The position numbers were made by a program, and so were the translations under genes. DNA of 64,000 bases from Streptomyces sp. MUM 178J (GTDB taxonomy: Bacteria; Actinomycetota; Actinomycetes; Streptomycetales; Streptomycetaceae). Positions 42,408 to 49,929 of the stretch are shown piece after piece; positions within the stretch are counted from its first letter, which is position 1, and every line of letters starts with the position of its first letter. The notes beneath the pieces were generated by a model. That model was not told the origin of the DNA. It was given only the letters and a program-made list of their open reading frames with translations, and ran no database searches. The stretch lies in contig NZ_JADWYQ010000020.1 in assembly GCF_022414575.1 (NCBI RefSeq), positions 1 to 64,000 of the forward strand. Direction: 5' to 3'.

Positions 42408-45400
42408 TCAGAGGCGGGGCTGCCCAGCCCCGCCTCCGGCCTCGCGGCCGCCGGGGATCCCGGCGCCGCGGGCCGGGGCAGGCGCAGCGGCGGCCGAAGG
42501 CCCTCCGGAAACCGGAGACCCGGGCGCCCCGGACCCTGGACCCCCGGACCCGGGCGCCGCGGGCCGGGGCGGCGGCCCGGACACCGGAGCACCTCCGGGG
42601 ACCGGGGATCCCGGGACCGCAGTCTCGGGCGCCGGGGCCCCCGAGACTGTGCACACGGGGACTGCGGACACGGGTGCGGCGGAGGGTGTGAACGCGGAGG
42701 GTGTGCCGGCCAGGGCCGGAACCCCGGGCTGCGATCCCCCGGGAACTGCCCTCGCAGGACTCGCGAGCCCGGCCGCTGAGGAATCCGCCGCCGGGGATAC
42801 GGGGACCGCAGAGGCCGTGACGGTCGGTGTCGCGCCCCCGTGGCGCAGGGCCCCGGACACCGCTGGCACCACGACCGCGGCGGCGAGCGCGCCGCCGCGC
42901 AGCACGGGCACGGCGACCCCGTCCGGCACCGGGTACTCGCCCCGGACCAGGGCGCGGCGCAGGCGGTACTCGTCCAGGGCCCCCGAGAACGCCATGCCCT
43001 GGCCGTGGGTGCAGCCCATGGCGCGCAGTGCGAGCACCTGCTCGGGCACGTCCACCCCATCGGCCACGGACTCCATGCCCAGATCGCCGGCGATGCGCAG
43101 CAGGCCCGCCGTGATCTTGTGCAGCCTGGCCGATTCGACGACGCCCTCCACCAGCCCGCGGTCGAGCTTGAGGACGTCCACGGGGAGCCTGCGCAGGGCG
43201 TTGATCGCCGCGTAGCCGCTGCCGAAGCCGTCCAGGGCGATCCGGACGCCGAGCTTGCGCAGGGCGGTGAGCCGCTGCTCCAGATCGTCGAAGGAGATCC
43301 GCGGGTCGCTGTCCGCCAGCTCGATGACCAGGCCGCCGGAGGGGAGTTCGTACCGGGTGAGCAGCGCCTCGACCGAGCCGAGCGGCAGGGACTTGTCCAG
43401 CAGCCGGCGGGCCGGGATGCGGACGGACACGGGGGCGAAATGGCCCTGCCGGGCCCTTTCGGCCGCCTGCCGGACGGCCTCCTCGAGCATCCAGCGGCCG
43501 AGTTCCGCGGTGCGGTCGTGCTCGCCCCGCATGCCGTCGCCGCGCCCTCCGTCGCCCCGCATGCCGTCGCCGCGCCCTCCGTCGCCCCGCATGCCTTCGC
43601 CCCGCATGCCTTCGCCGCGGCCGCCGTCGCGACCGCCGCCGTCGCGGCCGCCGTCCTCCGCGACGCGCAGGAACTCGGCGGGGGTGAACAGGATGCCCTT
43701 GGCGGAGCGCCAGCGCGGCTGGGCCGCGACGGCGGCGACCCCGCCGGTGGACAGACTCACCACGGGCTGGTGCAGCAGGGTGAACTCGCCGTCGTGCAGG
43801 GCGCTGCGCAGGCGGGTGGCCAGCTCCGTGCGGCGTACGGCCTCGGCCTGGAGCTGGGGCGCGTACAGCTCGACCCGGTTCTTGCCGGCGGCCTTGGCGC
43901 GGTACATCGCGAGGTCGGCGTTGCGCATCAGGCTGGTGGAGCTGATGCCGGGCTCCGCGAAGGCCACACCGATGGAGGCGGCCACCCGGACATCGTTGCC
44001 GTCGATGCGGTAGGGCTGGGAAAGGGTCATCCGCAGCCGGTCGGCGATCTCGCACACCTGGCGCTCGCGCGCGGCCCGGTCGCGGCCGCCGTCGCCGACG
44101 ATGAGGGCGGCGAACTCGTCGCCGCCGAGCCGGGCGGCGGTGTCCGCGGCCCGGACCGAGTCGGACAGCCGGCGGGCCGCCTGGATCAGCAGTTCGTCGC
44201 CCGCCTGGTGGCCGAGGCGGTCGTTGACCCCCTTGAAGCCGTCGAGGTCGATATAGAGCACGGCCGTGCCGGGGTCGCCTGAGCGGCGTCCGGTCAGGGC
44301 CTGGCGGACCCGCTCGGTGAACAGGGAGCGGTTGGGCAGGTCGGTGAGCGGGTCGTGCTCGGCGTTGTGCTGCAACTGGGCCTGCAGGCGCACCCGCTCG
44401 GTGACATCGCGGCTGTTGAAGATCAGGCCGCCCTGGTGGCGGTTGACCGTGGACTCGACGTTGAGCCATTCGCCGCTGCCGGACTTGAAGCGGCACTCGA
44501 TCCGGGTGGTCGGCTCCTCCGCGGGGTGCGCGGCGAGGAACCGCCGCACCTCGTGGACGACGCGCCCCAGGTCTGCCGGGTGGATGAGGCTGGCCAGCTC
44601 GGAGCCGATCAGCTCGTCGGCATCGCGCCCGTAGACGCCGGAGGCGGCGGGGCTGACGTACCGCAGCACTCCGGTGGGCGCGGCGATCATGATGACATCG
44701 CTGGACCCCTGGACCAGGGAGCGGAAGTGGTTCTCCTTCTGGGCCAGTTCATGGGTGAGGGCGATGTTGTCGAGCAGCATGATGCCCTGCCGTACGACCA
44801 GGGCGAGCACGACCGCACAGCCGGTGAGGACGACGACCCGGTCGACGCGTCGACCCTCGATCACGTTGTAGAGGATCCCGAGGGTGCAGACCGCCGCCGC
44901 GAGGTACGGGGTGAGGGCGGCCAGCGAGCCGGCGATCGGGCGGCTGGGCTGCCGGGGGCCCCGCTGGGCCGCGGCGCTCTCCTGAGGCTGCAGCGGGCGG
45001 CGCGGGCCCCATGGGGCGTAGGCCAGCAGCAGGGAGCCTGCGAACCAGCCCGCGTCGAGCAGTTGTCCCGAGCGATAGCTCTCCCGCAGCAGCGGCGAGG
45101 TGAACAGCGCGTCGCACAGGACGGTGAGCGCAAAGGCGGCGATGGCCGTGTTGACGGCGGAGCGGTTGGCGGCCGAGCGCTTGAAGTGCAGCGCCAGGAC
45201 CATGCTGACGAGCACGATGTCCAGGAGTGGGTAGGCGAGGGAGAGTGCGGCGGGGGCCACGCTCTGCCCCTGCACCTGGGCCGTGTGCGCGAGGGCGAGG
45301 CTCCAGGACAGGGTCAGCAGCGAGCCTCCGATGAGCCAGGCGTCCAGGCTGAGGCAGACCCAGCCGGCCCTGGTGACGGGGCGCTTGGCGAGCACCAGCA

Positions 45401-46079
45401 GGCCGACGATGGCCGGCGGCGCGAAGCAGAGGAAGAACAGGTCGGCCACGGAGGGGCTGGGCACTTCACGGCCGAGCACTACCTCGTACCAGCCCCAGAC
45501 GCCGTTGCCGCAGGCGGCCATGGCGGAGGACAGCGCGAACAGCAGCCAGGCCGGCCGGAAGCGGCTCCGGTGTGTGCGCGCGTAGACGTAGCAGGAGCCG
45601 GCTGCGAGCAGGGCGGCGGCGCTCAGCCCGAAGTCGCCCATGATCAGAGCCAGTGTGGGCGACCCCCAGCCGAGGGCCGCGCCGACGCCGTATCCGGCGC
45701 ACAGCCCGGCCAGCAGAAGCTGCAGCACGCCCCTGCCGGCGGCGCCCGCCCCCGGGCCGCCGGGCACGCTCCGCCGCGCCATGAGCGCCCCCGGGGCGCT
45801 CATCGCCGGCCCCCGGTGGCGACCGGCTTCCACTGCCCTGGGCGACGGTGGCGACGGTGCGCCACCGGGGCCGGACGGGGCCGCGGCTCGAATCTGCGCG
45901 TCGGTGCGCGCGAGGGTCGCCGTCGGCCGCCTCGCCGCGTCGGATGGTTGGTCCAGTGGCCGTGCATCGCCCGTCGCCCCCCTCGATGTCTGATCGGCAG
46001 TCAGGTCGCTTGCCGGTACCGCCCCATGCCGGTGCAGCCCCCGTCGGGACGATACACCAGGACCGTCACTCAGGGACAT
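42408..46079 (-). CDS. Membrane PAS-GGDEF-EAL protein (diguanylate cyclase with degenerate EAL)
   Basis: 1223 residues from ATG 46079 (GAGG 5 nt upstream); the coding look is better from ATG 45803 (1131 residues), so the first 92 residues are doubtful. Order: about nine membrane helices (110-430), a PAS domain (460-580, ENHFRSLVQGSSDVIMI), GGDEF and EAL. GGDEF at 652-656 is intact, with the I-site RAAD five residues before it, so cyclic-di-GMP synthesis is expected. The EAL domain has lost its signature (VAAQPRW where VEALLRW is usual), DDFGTGY reads DGFGSGY, and AEGVE reads ADGVD, so phosphodiesterase activity is unlikely. Residues 820-850 are a repeat insert, and the last 190 are Pro/Gly/Ala-rich. 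Confidence 0.9.
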   Translation of the reverse strand: MSLSDGPGVSSRRGLHRHGAVPASDLTADQTSRGATGDARPLDQPSDAARRPTATLARTDAQIRAAAPSGPGGAPSPPSPRAVEAGRHRGPAMSAPGALMARRSVPGGPGAGAAGRGVLQLLLAGLCAGYGVGAALGWGSPTLALIMGDFGLSAAALLAAGSCYVYARTHRSRFRPAWLLFALSSAMAACGNGVWGWYEVVLGREVPSPSVADLFFLCFAPPAIVGLLVLAKRPVTRAGWVCLSLDAWLIGGSLLTLSWSLALAHTAQVQGQSVAPAALSLAYPLLDIVLVSMVLALHFKRSAANRSAVNTAIAAFALTVLCDALFTSPLLRESYRSGQLLDAGWFAGSLLLAYAPWGPRRPLQPQESAAAQRGPRQPSRPIAGSLAALTPYLAAAVCTLGILYNVIEGRRVDRVVVLTGCAVVLALVVRQGIMLLDNIALTHELAQKENHFRSLVQGSSDVIMIAAPTGVLRYVSPAASGVYGRDADELIGSELASLIHPADLGRVVHEVRRFLAAHPAEEPTTRIECRFKSGSGEWLNVESTVNRHQGGLIFNSRDVTERVRLQAQLQHNAEHDPLTDLPNRSLFTERVRQALTGRRSGDPGTAVLYIDLDGFKGVNDRLGHQAGDELLIQAARRLSDSVRAADTAARLGGDEFAALIVGDGGRDRAARERQVCEIADRLRMTLSQPYRIDGNDVRVAASIGVAFAEPGISSTSLMRNADLAMYRAKAAGKNRVELYAPQLQAEAVRRTELATRLRSALHDGEFTLLHQPVVSLSTGGVAAVAAQPRWRSAKGILFTPAEFLRVAEDGGRDGGGRDGGRGEGMRGEGMRGDGGRGDGMRGDGGRGDGMRGEHDRTAELGRWMLEEAVRQAAERARQGHFAPVSVRIPARRLLDKSLPLGSVEALLTRYELPSGGLVIELADSDPRISFDDLEQRLTALRKLGVRIALDGFGSGYAAINALRRLPVDVLKLDRGLVEGVVESARLHKITAGLLRIAGDLGMESVADGVDVPEQVLALRAMGCTHGQGMAFSGALDEYRLRRALVRGEYPVPDGVAVPVLRGGALAAAVVVPAVSGALRHGGATPTVTASAVPVSPAADSSAAGLASPARAVPGGSQPGVPALAGTPSAFTPSAAPVSAVPVCTVSGAPAPETAVPGSPVPGGAPVSGPPPRPAAPGSGGPGSGAPGSPVSGGPSAAAAPAPARGAGIPGGREAGGGAGQPRL
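43531..43620. repeat. 30-bp and 15-bp tandem repeats inside the EAL domain
   Basis: A 30-bp unit (begins ATGCCGTCGCCGCGCC) occurs at 43531-43560 and again exactly at 43561-43590, then two 15-bp relatives at 43591 and 43606. It encodes repeated GDGMRG-like residues in frame. Confidence 0.9.
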
Positions 46080-46085
46080 AGGTCC

Positions 46086-46100
46086 TCTACTCTGCGTGAC
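46086..46100 (-). promoter_or_regulatory. BldD-box-like site upstream of the GGDEF-EAL gene
   Basis: The reverse-strand sequence GTCACGCAGAGTAGA fits the BldD consensus nTnACnCwGnGTnAn with one mismatch. It lies just downstream of a -10 element and directly before the ribosome binding site of ATG 46079. Confidence 0.6.
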
Positions 46101-46110
46101 GGCGATAGGC

Positions 46111-46116
46111 ATTTTA
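46111..46116 (-). promoter_or_regulatory. -10 element of the GGDEF-EAL gene
   Basis: TAAAAT on the reverse strand; the predicted transcription start falls at the edge of the BldD-like box. No clear -35. Confidence 0.45.
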
Positions 46117-46231
46117 GGCACGCAGCGCATTCGGGTGATTTCACACAGTGTCCGGACGGGGTTTGCGGGGGGCAAGTGCCGGGGGTGACCTGCGGTGACG
46201 CTGAGTGAGACGGCCGTCCCAGCGACGTGGG

Positions 46232-47179
46232 CTAGGTCGTGAGCAGCACGTTGGACAGAGGTTCGGCCGCGGCGAAGCGAGTGAGCTGAGCCGCCAGCAG
46301 ACGCTTGGCGCGGGGCCAGAACGCCGAGGTGGAGCCGCCCACATGGGGACTGATCAGCACTCCGGGCGCATGCCAGAGCGGATGTCCGGAGGGCAGCGGC
46401 TCGGGGTCGGTGACGTCCAGGGCCGCGGTGATGCGCCCGCTCTCCGTCTCGGCGAGCAGCGCCTTGGTGTCCACGACCGGGCCGCGAGCCACGTTGACCA
46501 GCAGCGCTCCGTCCTTCATCCGGGCCAGGAAGTCCGCGCCGGCGAGGCCCCGGGTGGCCTGGGTGAGGGGCGTGGAGAGGATCACCACGTCCGCTTCGGG
46601 GAGCAGCGATGGCAAATCGGAGAGCGCGTGCACAAAACCGCGCGCCATGTTGCGCTCGGAGCGCGCGATGCGCGCCACCCGCGCGCATTCAAAGGGTGCG
46701 AGCCGGTCTTCGATGGCCGCCCCGACGGAGCCGTATCCGACGATGAGCACGGACTTGTCGGCGAGGGCGGGATAGAAGCCGGACCGCCATTCCTCCCTGT
46801 CCTGGCCGTGTACGAAGCCGGGCAGGCCGCGCAGGGAGGCGAGGATCAGCGCAAGGGTGAGCTCTGCGGTGGACGCCTCGTGGACTCCCCTGGCATTGCA
46901 CAGGCGCACGCCGGAGCGGAGCGCGCCGAGCCCCGGCTCCACATGGTCGATGCCCGCGGAGAGGGTCTGGACGACCTGAACGGACGACATCCGGGCCAGC
47001 GGCCGGACGGCGACCTCCATGGGCTTCAGATAGGGGACGACATAGAAGACGCAGTCGGCGGGGTCTGCGGGGAACTCGTCGCCGCCGTCCCAGAAGCGGT
47101 AGGTCAGGCCCGTCGTGGCGGGGTCGGGGAGGCCGGCTGTCTCGTCGGCCGCGAAAGGCATCCACACATCCGAAGTCAT
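46232..47179 (-). CDS. D-isomer specific 2-hydroxyacid dehydrogenase
   Basis: A 315-residue member of the 2-hydroxyacid dehydrogenase family. The NAD motif is SVLIVGYGSVGAAIEDRL, the catalytic Arg lies in LVNVARGPVVDTKALL, the Glu in LDVTDPEPLPSGHPLW, and the His in ISPHVGGST. The N-terminal half lacks further landmarks. Substrate specificity (glyoxylate, hydroxypyruvate, others) cannot be set. ATG at 47179 faces the aldo/keto reductase gene across a short gap (74 nt). Confidence 0.92.
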   Translation of the reverse strand: MTSDVWMPFAADETAGLPDPATTGLTYRFWDGGDEFPADPADCVFYVVPYLKPMEVAVRPLARMSSVQVVQTLSAGIDHVEPGLGALRSGVRLCNARGVHEASTAELTLALILASLRGLPGFVHGQDREEWRSGFYPALADKSVLIVGYGSVGAAIEDRLAPFECARVARIARSERNMARGFVHALSDLPSLLPEADVVILSTPLTQATRGLAGADFLARMKDGALLVNVARGPVVDTKALLAETESGRITAALDVTDPEPLPSGHPLWHAPGVLISPHVGGSTSAFWPRAKRLLAAQLTRFAAAEPLSNVLLTT

Positions 47180-47253
47180 GGCCCGAGGCTATGCGAAGAG
47201 TGATCAGGTTCATTGGTTACTTTGGGGTGCGGCCAAGGGAGGGGTACGGGGAG

Positions 47254-48312
47254 TTGGAGCGCAGGACAATCGGTGCGGCAGCCCTCGAGGTGGGCGCGAT
47301 CGGGCTTGGCTGTATGCCGATGAGCTGGGCGTACAGCAGCTCCCAGCAGCGTGGGGACCGCTCGCTGCGCACGGTGCACACCGCGCTGGACGCCGGCTCG
47401 ACCCTGCTCGACACGGCCGACATGTACGGCCCCTTCACCAATGAGCTGCTCGTCGGCCGGGTGCTCCGGCAGCGGCGCCGCGACGCCTTCGTCTCCACCA
47501 AGGTGGGGCTGCTGGCGGGTGATCAGCATGTGGTGGCCAACGGCAGGCCCGGCTATGTCAAGCGCGCCTGCGACGCCTCGCTGCGCCGCTTGCAGACCGA
47601 TGTGATCGACCTCTACCAGCTGCACCGCGCGGACCCCGAGGTGCCCGTCGAGGAGACCTGGGGGGCGATGGCCGAGCTGGTGGGCGCCGGGAAGGTGCGG
47701 GCGCTCGGGCTGTGCGCGGTGGGTGCGCGCGCCGCACGCCGAGCGGGCACTGCGGGCGGCGGCCGCCCCGGGGCCGAGCGGACGGGCGGCAGACCGGCCG
47801 GGGCGCGGCCCGATCTGTACGAGCAAACGATCCGTCAGCTCGAACGCGTCCAGCAGGTCTTTCCGGTGAGCGCGGTGCAGGCCGAGCTGTCGGTGTGGTC
47901 GCCCGAGGCGTTGTCGCGGCTGCTGCCCTGGTGCACGGCGCGCCGAGTCGGCTTTCTGGCGGCGATGCCGCTGGGGAACGGCTTCCTCACCGGCACCCTC
48001 ACCCCCGGCCAGGGGTTCGAGCCGGATGACGTACGCGCCCGGCACCCCCGGTTCACCGCCGAGATGATGGCGGCGAACCAGCCCATCGTGGCCGGGCTGC
48101 GGCGCATCGCGGAGCGGCACGGACAGGGAGCGACCCCGGCCCGGGTGGCGCTGGCATGGGTGCTGGCGCAGGGCCCCGACGTGGTGGCCGTGCCGGGTGC
48201 GAAGCGTGAGGAGTGGGCGGCGCAGAACGCAGGTGCGGCGGCACTGCGGCTGTCCCCGTACGACCTGGCCGAGATCGCGGAGCTGCCCGCGGCCCGGGGA
48301 TCCTGGGACTAG
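47254..48312 (+). CDS. Aldo/keto reductase
   Basis: A 352-residue AKR. The catalytic tetrad is visible: Asp53 and Tyr58 (LLDTADMYG), Lys83 (STKVGLL) and His124 (YQLHRADP). The end GPDVVAVPGAKREEWAAQNAGA is the NADPH site. TTG at 47254 (MERRTIG) is chosen because family members start there and GGAGGGG lies 9 nt upstream; the open frame begins at 47191. Residues about 168-195 are an Arg/Gly/Ala-rich insertion in a loop that is short in relatives. It may share a promoter region with the dehydrogenase at 46232-47179. Confidence 0.92.
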   Translation: MERRTIGAAALEVGAIGLGCMPMSWAYSSSQQRGDRSLRTVHTALDAGSTLLDTADMYGPFTNELLVGRVLRQRRRDAFVSTKVGLLAGDQHVVANGRPGYVKRACDASLRRLQTDVIDLYQLHRADPEVPVEETWGAMAELVGAGKVRALGLCAVGARAARRAGTAGGGRPGAERTGGRPAGARPDLYEQTIRQLERVQQVFPVSAVQAELSVWSPEALSRLLPWCTARRVGFLAAMPLGNGFLTGTLTPGQGFEPDDVRARHPRFTAEMMAANQPIVAGLRRIAERHGQGATPARVALAWVLAQGPDVVAVPGAKREEWAAQNAGAAALRLSPYDLAEIAELPAARGSWD

Positions 48313-48426
48313 GGATCAGGGATCGGGGATCCTGGAAGCAGGCGCCGCTGCCCCGGGACGCGGAGCCGGGGATCCCGGGACCGGGCAGCGCAAGAGGTTG
48401 CGATCTTGTAAGAAGGAGCGGACAGC

Positions 48427-49671
48427 GTGATCGCCCCATCGGACGCCGAAGTGCGCTTGGGCCACGGCAGTGCGCCCCCCGGGCCGTCGAAGGGATTGCC
48501 AGCCGTGAAACGTCCTGCCGTGACGGCCGTGTGCGCCGCCGTGCTCATGCTCTCCGCCGGATGCTCCTCCGGGGAGGGCGGGGAGCCGTCCGGCGGGCAG
48601 GGGACGGCGTCGTCCGCCGCGGCCGCCCCCTCGCCGTCGGCGACGCGGTCGGGCCCGTCCCCGACGGCGCCGCCCGACAAGGGCTCCGTGACCGTGGTCT
48701 CCACCCTCACCGAGGATCTGGCGTCGCCCTGGGGGCTGGCCGCGCTTCCCGGCGGGGATCTGCTGGTGAGCTCCCGCGACGAGGGGACGATCACCCGTAT
48801 CGACGCCGAGACCGGGGAGAAGACCCTGCTCGGCTCGGTCCCGGGGGTGGCTCCCGGCGGCGAGGGCGGACTGATGGGGCTGGCCGTCTCGCCCGACTAC
48901 GCCTCGGACCGGATGGTGTACGCCTACTTCACCACGGCGTCGGACAACCGCATCGCCCGCATGCTGTACGACGAGGAGAAGCCCGCCGGGCAGCAGCTCG
49001 GCGCGCCCGACACGGTTCTCCGGGGCATCCCCAAGGGCACTGTCCACAACGGCGGCCGGATCGCCTTCGGCCCCGACAAGATGCTGTACGCGGGCACCGG
49101 GGAGACCGGCGACACCGGACTGGCACAGGACAAGGAGTCCCTCGGCGGCAAGATCCTGCGCATGACCCCGGACGGCGACCCGGTGCACGGCAACCCGGAA
49201 GCCGACTCGGTCGTGTACTCGTACGGGCACCGCAATGTGCAGGGGCTCGCCTGGGACTCGCAGAACCGGCTGTGGGCGGCTGAGTTCGGGCAGAACACCT
49301 GGGACGAACTCAATCTGATCGAGCCGGGCGGGAACTACGGCTGGCCGGAGGTCGAGGGCAAGGGCGGCGAGCCCGGTTTCGTCGACCCGGTGGCGCAGTG
49401 GTCCACCGACGAGGCCTCCCCCAGCGGCATCGCCTACGCCGAGGGCTCGATCTGGATGGCGGGCCTGCGGGGCGAGCGTCTGTGGCGCATCCCGCTCGCC
49501 GGCACGGAACTCTCCGCCGACCCCCAGCCGTTCCTCCAGGAAGAGCACGGCCGCCTGCGCACGGTCCTGTCGGCAGGCGGGGACACGGTCTGGCTCGTCA
49601 CCAGCGAGACGGACACCCGAGGCACGCCCGAGGCGGGGGATGACAAGATCCTCCGGCTGGAGGTGGAATAG
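48427..49671 (+). CDS. Sorbosone/glucose dehydrogenase-like beta-propeller lipoprotein
   Basis: A 414-residue PQQ-dependent sugar-dehydrogenase-like (GSDH) protein. Landmarks: EDLASPWGLAALPGGDLLVSSRDEGTI, GEGGLMGLAVSPDYASD, HNGGRIAFGPDKMLYAGTGE, KILRMTPDGDPV, YSYGHRNVQGLAWD and ELNLIEPGGNYGWP. A lipobox LSAGC with Cys46 makes it a cell-surface lipoprotein. GTG at 48427 has AAGGAG 8 nt upstream; GTG at 48505 would give a shorter signal peptide and is the alternative. Whether it binds PQQ is unknown; many such homologues are of uncertain activity. Confidence 0.88.
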   Translation: MIAPSDAEVRLGHGSAPPGPSKGLPAVKRPAVTAVCAAVLMLSAGCSSGEGGEPSGGQGTASSAAAAPSPSATRSGPSPTAPPDKGSVTVVSTLTEDLASPWGLAALPGGDLLVSSRDEGTITRIDAETGEKTLLGSVPGVAPGGEGGLMGLAVSPDYASDRMVYAYFTTASDNRIARMLYDEEKPAGQQLGAPDTVLRGIPKGTVHNGGRIAFGPDKMLYAGTGETGDTGLAQDKESLGGKILRMTPDGDPVHGNPEADSVVYSYGHRNVQGLAWDSQNRLWAAEFGQNTWDELNLIEPGGNYGWPEVEGKGGEPGFVDPVAQWSTDEASPSGIAYAEGSIWMAGLRGERLWRIPLAGTELSADPQPFLQEEHGRLRTVLSAGGDTVWLVTSETDTRGTPEAGDDKILRLEVE

Positions 49672-49680
49672 GGGGAACCG

Positions 49681-49929
49681 TTGTTCAACCTCATCGAGCA
49701 GCTCTTCGCACCGGGCCGCCGGCACACGGACGAGGAACGCAAGCGGCTGGAGCTGACGAAGGCCGACGTCAACGACGACGACCCCTCGCGCGGGCCGATA
49801 GACCTCGCCTCCGGCAGGGTCACGATCCGCGTCTCACCGCAGGACCCGCCCCCGGACCGGCCACAGGACCCGCCCCCGGACCGGCCGCGGGACCGTCCTG
49901 CGGACGCGCCGCAGCCGCCTCGTCCGTGA
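49681..49929 (+). CDS. DUF6191-type small protein
   Basis: An 82-residue protein starting with TTG at 49681 (GGGGGAA upstream), 9 nt after the previous stop. The first 50 residues (MFNLIEQLFAPGRRHTDEER, then DPSRGPIDLASGRVTI) are a small conserved Streptomyces domain. The rest is a Pro/Asp/Arg tail made by a 24-bp repeat. The last 110 nt overlap, antisense, the 3' end of the LuxR gene. Function unknown. Confidence 0.75.
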   Translation: MFNLIEQLFAPGRRHTDEERKRLELTKADVNDDDPSRGPIDLASGRVTIRVSPQDPPPDRPQDPPPDRPRDRPADAPQPPRP

